Part shown: piece after piece, positions 62,886-64,000 of the stretch
Numbering within the stretch: position 1 is the stretch's first letter
How the letters are laid out: each line of letters begins with the position of its first letter
Source of the DNA: Tabrizicola piscis
GTDB lineage: Bacteria > Pseudomonadota > Alphaproteobacteria > Rhodobacterales > Rhodobacteraceae
Assembly: GCF_003940805.1 (NCBI RefSeq)
Contig: NZ_CP034328.1
Location: 2,152,001-2,216,000 of the forward strand
DNA length: 64,000 nt
Reading direction: 5' to 3'
The notes under the pieces: model-generated
The model's database searches: none
Seen by the model: the letters and a program-made list of their open reading frames with translations, nothing else
Told to the model about the DNA's origin: nothing
Translations under genes and position numbers: made by a program

Positions 62886-64000
62886 ATGACCGTTGAACGT
62901 TTGAACCTCTCTGACCTCAAGGCCAAGACCCCGGCTGACCTTCTCGCCATGGCCGAGGAGTGGGAGATCGAGAACGCCCCCAGCATGCGCAAGGGCGAGA
63001 TGATGTTCTCGATCCTGAAAGAGCATGCCGAGGAAGGCTGGGAAATCGGCGGCGATGGCGTGCTGGAGGTGCTGCAGGACGGGTTCGGCTTCTTGCGCTC
63101 GCCTTCCGCGAACTATCTGCCGGGGCCGGATGACATTTACGTCTCCCCCGACATCCTGCGCCAGTTTTCGCTGCGCACCGGGGACACGATCGAAGGCGTG
63201 ATCGCCGCGCCGAAGGACAACGAAAAGTACTTCTGCATGACCAAGGTCACGCGGATCAACTTCGACGACCCGGAAAAAGCGCGCCACAAGGTTCACTTCG
63301 ACAACCTGACGCCGCTTTATCCCGACGAACGGCTGAAGATGGAAGTCGAGGATCCGACGATCAAGGACCGCTCGGCCCGGATCATCGACCTTGTGGCCCC
63401 CATCGGCAAAGGCCAGCGCGGTCTGATCGTAGCACCCCCACGGACGGGTAAGACGGTGCTGTTGCAGAACATCGCCAACTCCATCGCGCAGAACCATCCG
63501 GAGTGTTATCTGATCGTCCTTCTGATCGACGAACGCCCCGAGGAAGTCACCGACATGCAGCGCACCGTGAAGGGCGAGGTTGTCGCCTCCACTTTCGACG
63601 AACCGGCAACGCGGCACGTCGCGGTGGCGGAAATGGTGATCGAAAAGGCCAAACGCCTGGTCGAACACAAGCGCGATGTGGTGATCCTGCTGGACTCGAT
63701 CACTCGTCTGGGCCGGGCATTCAACACCGTTGTGCCGTCGTCAGGCAAAGTGCTGACTGGCGGCGTCGACGCGAACGCCCTGCAACGCCCGAAACGCTTC
63801 TTCGGTGCCGCCCGGAACATCGAGGAAGGCGGGTCGCTGACCATCATCGCCACCGCCCTGATCGACACGGGCAGCCGGATGGACGAGGTGATCTTCGAAG
63901 AATTCAAGGGCACGGGTAACTCGGAAATCGTGCTTGACCGCAAGGTTGCCGACAAGCGCGTCTTCCCGGCGATGGACATCCTCAAGTCCGGCACCCGGAA
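62886..64000 (+). CDS. rho: Transcription termination factor Rho (3' end outside window)
   Basis: 371 codons are present without a stop. Hexameric RNA helicase that ends transcripts. N-terminal RNA-binding domain with [12 protein letters not shown] and [14 protein letters not shown] (cold-shock-like, about 60-73), Walker [14 protein letters not shown] (about 180), Walker B region [16 protein letters not shown] (about 260) and [20 protein letters not shown]. No large N-terminal insertion. AAGGACA precedes ATG 62886. Follows hemJ by 157 bases. Confidence 0.97.
   Translation, partial: MTVERLNLSDLKAKTPADLLAMAEEWEIENAPSMRKGEMMFSILKEHAEEGWEIGGDGVLEVLQDGFGFLRSPSANYLPGPDDIYVSPDILRQFSLRTGDTIEGVIAAPKDNEKYFCMTKVTRINFDDPEKARHKVHFDNLTPLYPDERLKMEVEDPTIKDRSARIIDLVAPIGKGQRGLIVAPPRTGKTVLLQNIANSIAQNHPECYLIVLLIDERPEEVTDMQRTVKGEVVASTFDEPATRHVAVAEMVIEKAKRLVEHKRDVVILLDSITRLGRAFNTVVPSSGKVLTGGVDANALQRPKRFFGAARNIEEGGSLTIIATALIDTGSRMDEVIFEEFKGTGNSEIVLDRKVADKRVFPAMDILKSGTR

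Overview
The window is a GC-rich alphaproteobacterial chromosome segment that looks like Rhodobacteraceae (Rhodobacter/Paracoccus/Gemmobacter-like). Evidence: the rimP-nusA-ylxR-infB operon, the maf-aroE-coaE-dnaQ / secB-fxsA-tim44-mltA block, an alphaproteobacterial-type Rho, ATGA/TGATG coupled operons, and intergenic hairpin repeats with a TTTCACA loop. I found no tRNA, rRNA, insertion sequence, prophage or CRISPR. It reads as core chromosome; the interest lies in operon architecture, intergenic structures and a few uncharacterised genes.

Layout: 1-5 kb: dnaJ 3' end, a TerC/DUF475 membrane protein, radC, and a two-gene envelope operon (Cys-rich periplasmic protein, then a PstS-like/OmpA fusion). 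5-11 kb: secA, divergent from a parvulin PPIase, argJ with an unusual N-terminal extension, and mutT, ending at a 31-bp perfect hairpin. 11-16.7 kb: rimP-nusA-ylxR-infB on the minus strand, with an intrinsic terminator in the rimP leader. 16.7-22 kb: tamA-tamB. 22-25 kb: a yjbH-yjbF exopolysaccharide pair plus a small secreted protein. 25-28.5 kb: comF-grxC-nitrilase-marR, and a divergent methyltransferase. 28.5-33.3 kb: hemH, a secreted protein of unknown function, and two YkuD L,D-transpeptidases around a CAP lipoprotein.

33-43.5 kb: two ABC exporters coupled to a TrmA/RlmD-family methyltransferase, hslO-nudL-cca, a Nudix gene, and a REC-PP2C phosphatase facing an HPt protein. 43.5-52.6 kb: ilvA, argG, DUF3137, then a tight minus-strand operon of class IV aminotransferase, PhyH-type dioxygenase, sulfotransferase-like protein and TAP-like peptidase, followed by an exported MsrA. 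52.7-59.1 kb: FAH-family enzyme, SDR, DUF900 lipoprotein hydrolase, tim44-mltA-smr, fxsA and secB. 59-64 kb: maf-aroE-coaE-dnaQ run left and hemJ-rho run right from a 413-bp gap with DnaA-box-like 9-mers and a 76% AT tract. That gap is a strong candidate for the chromosomal replication origin; most large operons to its left are transcribed away from it.

The two most interesting items are this candidate oriC and the aminotransferase/PhyH/sulfotransferase operon. The outer two enzymes of that operon match, as separate genes, the two halves of an uncharacterised plant fusion protein family.
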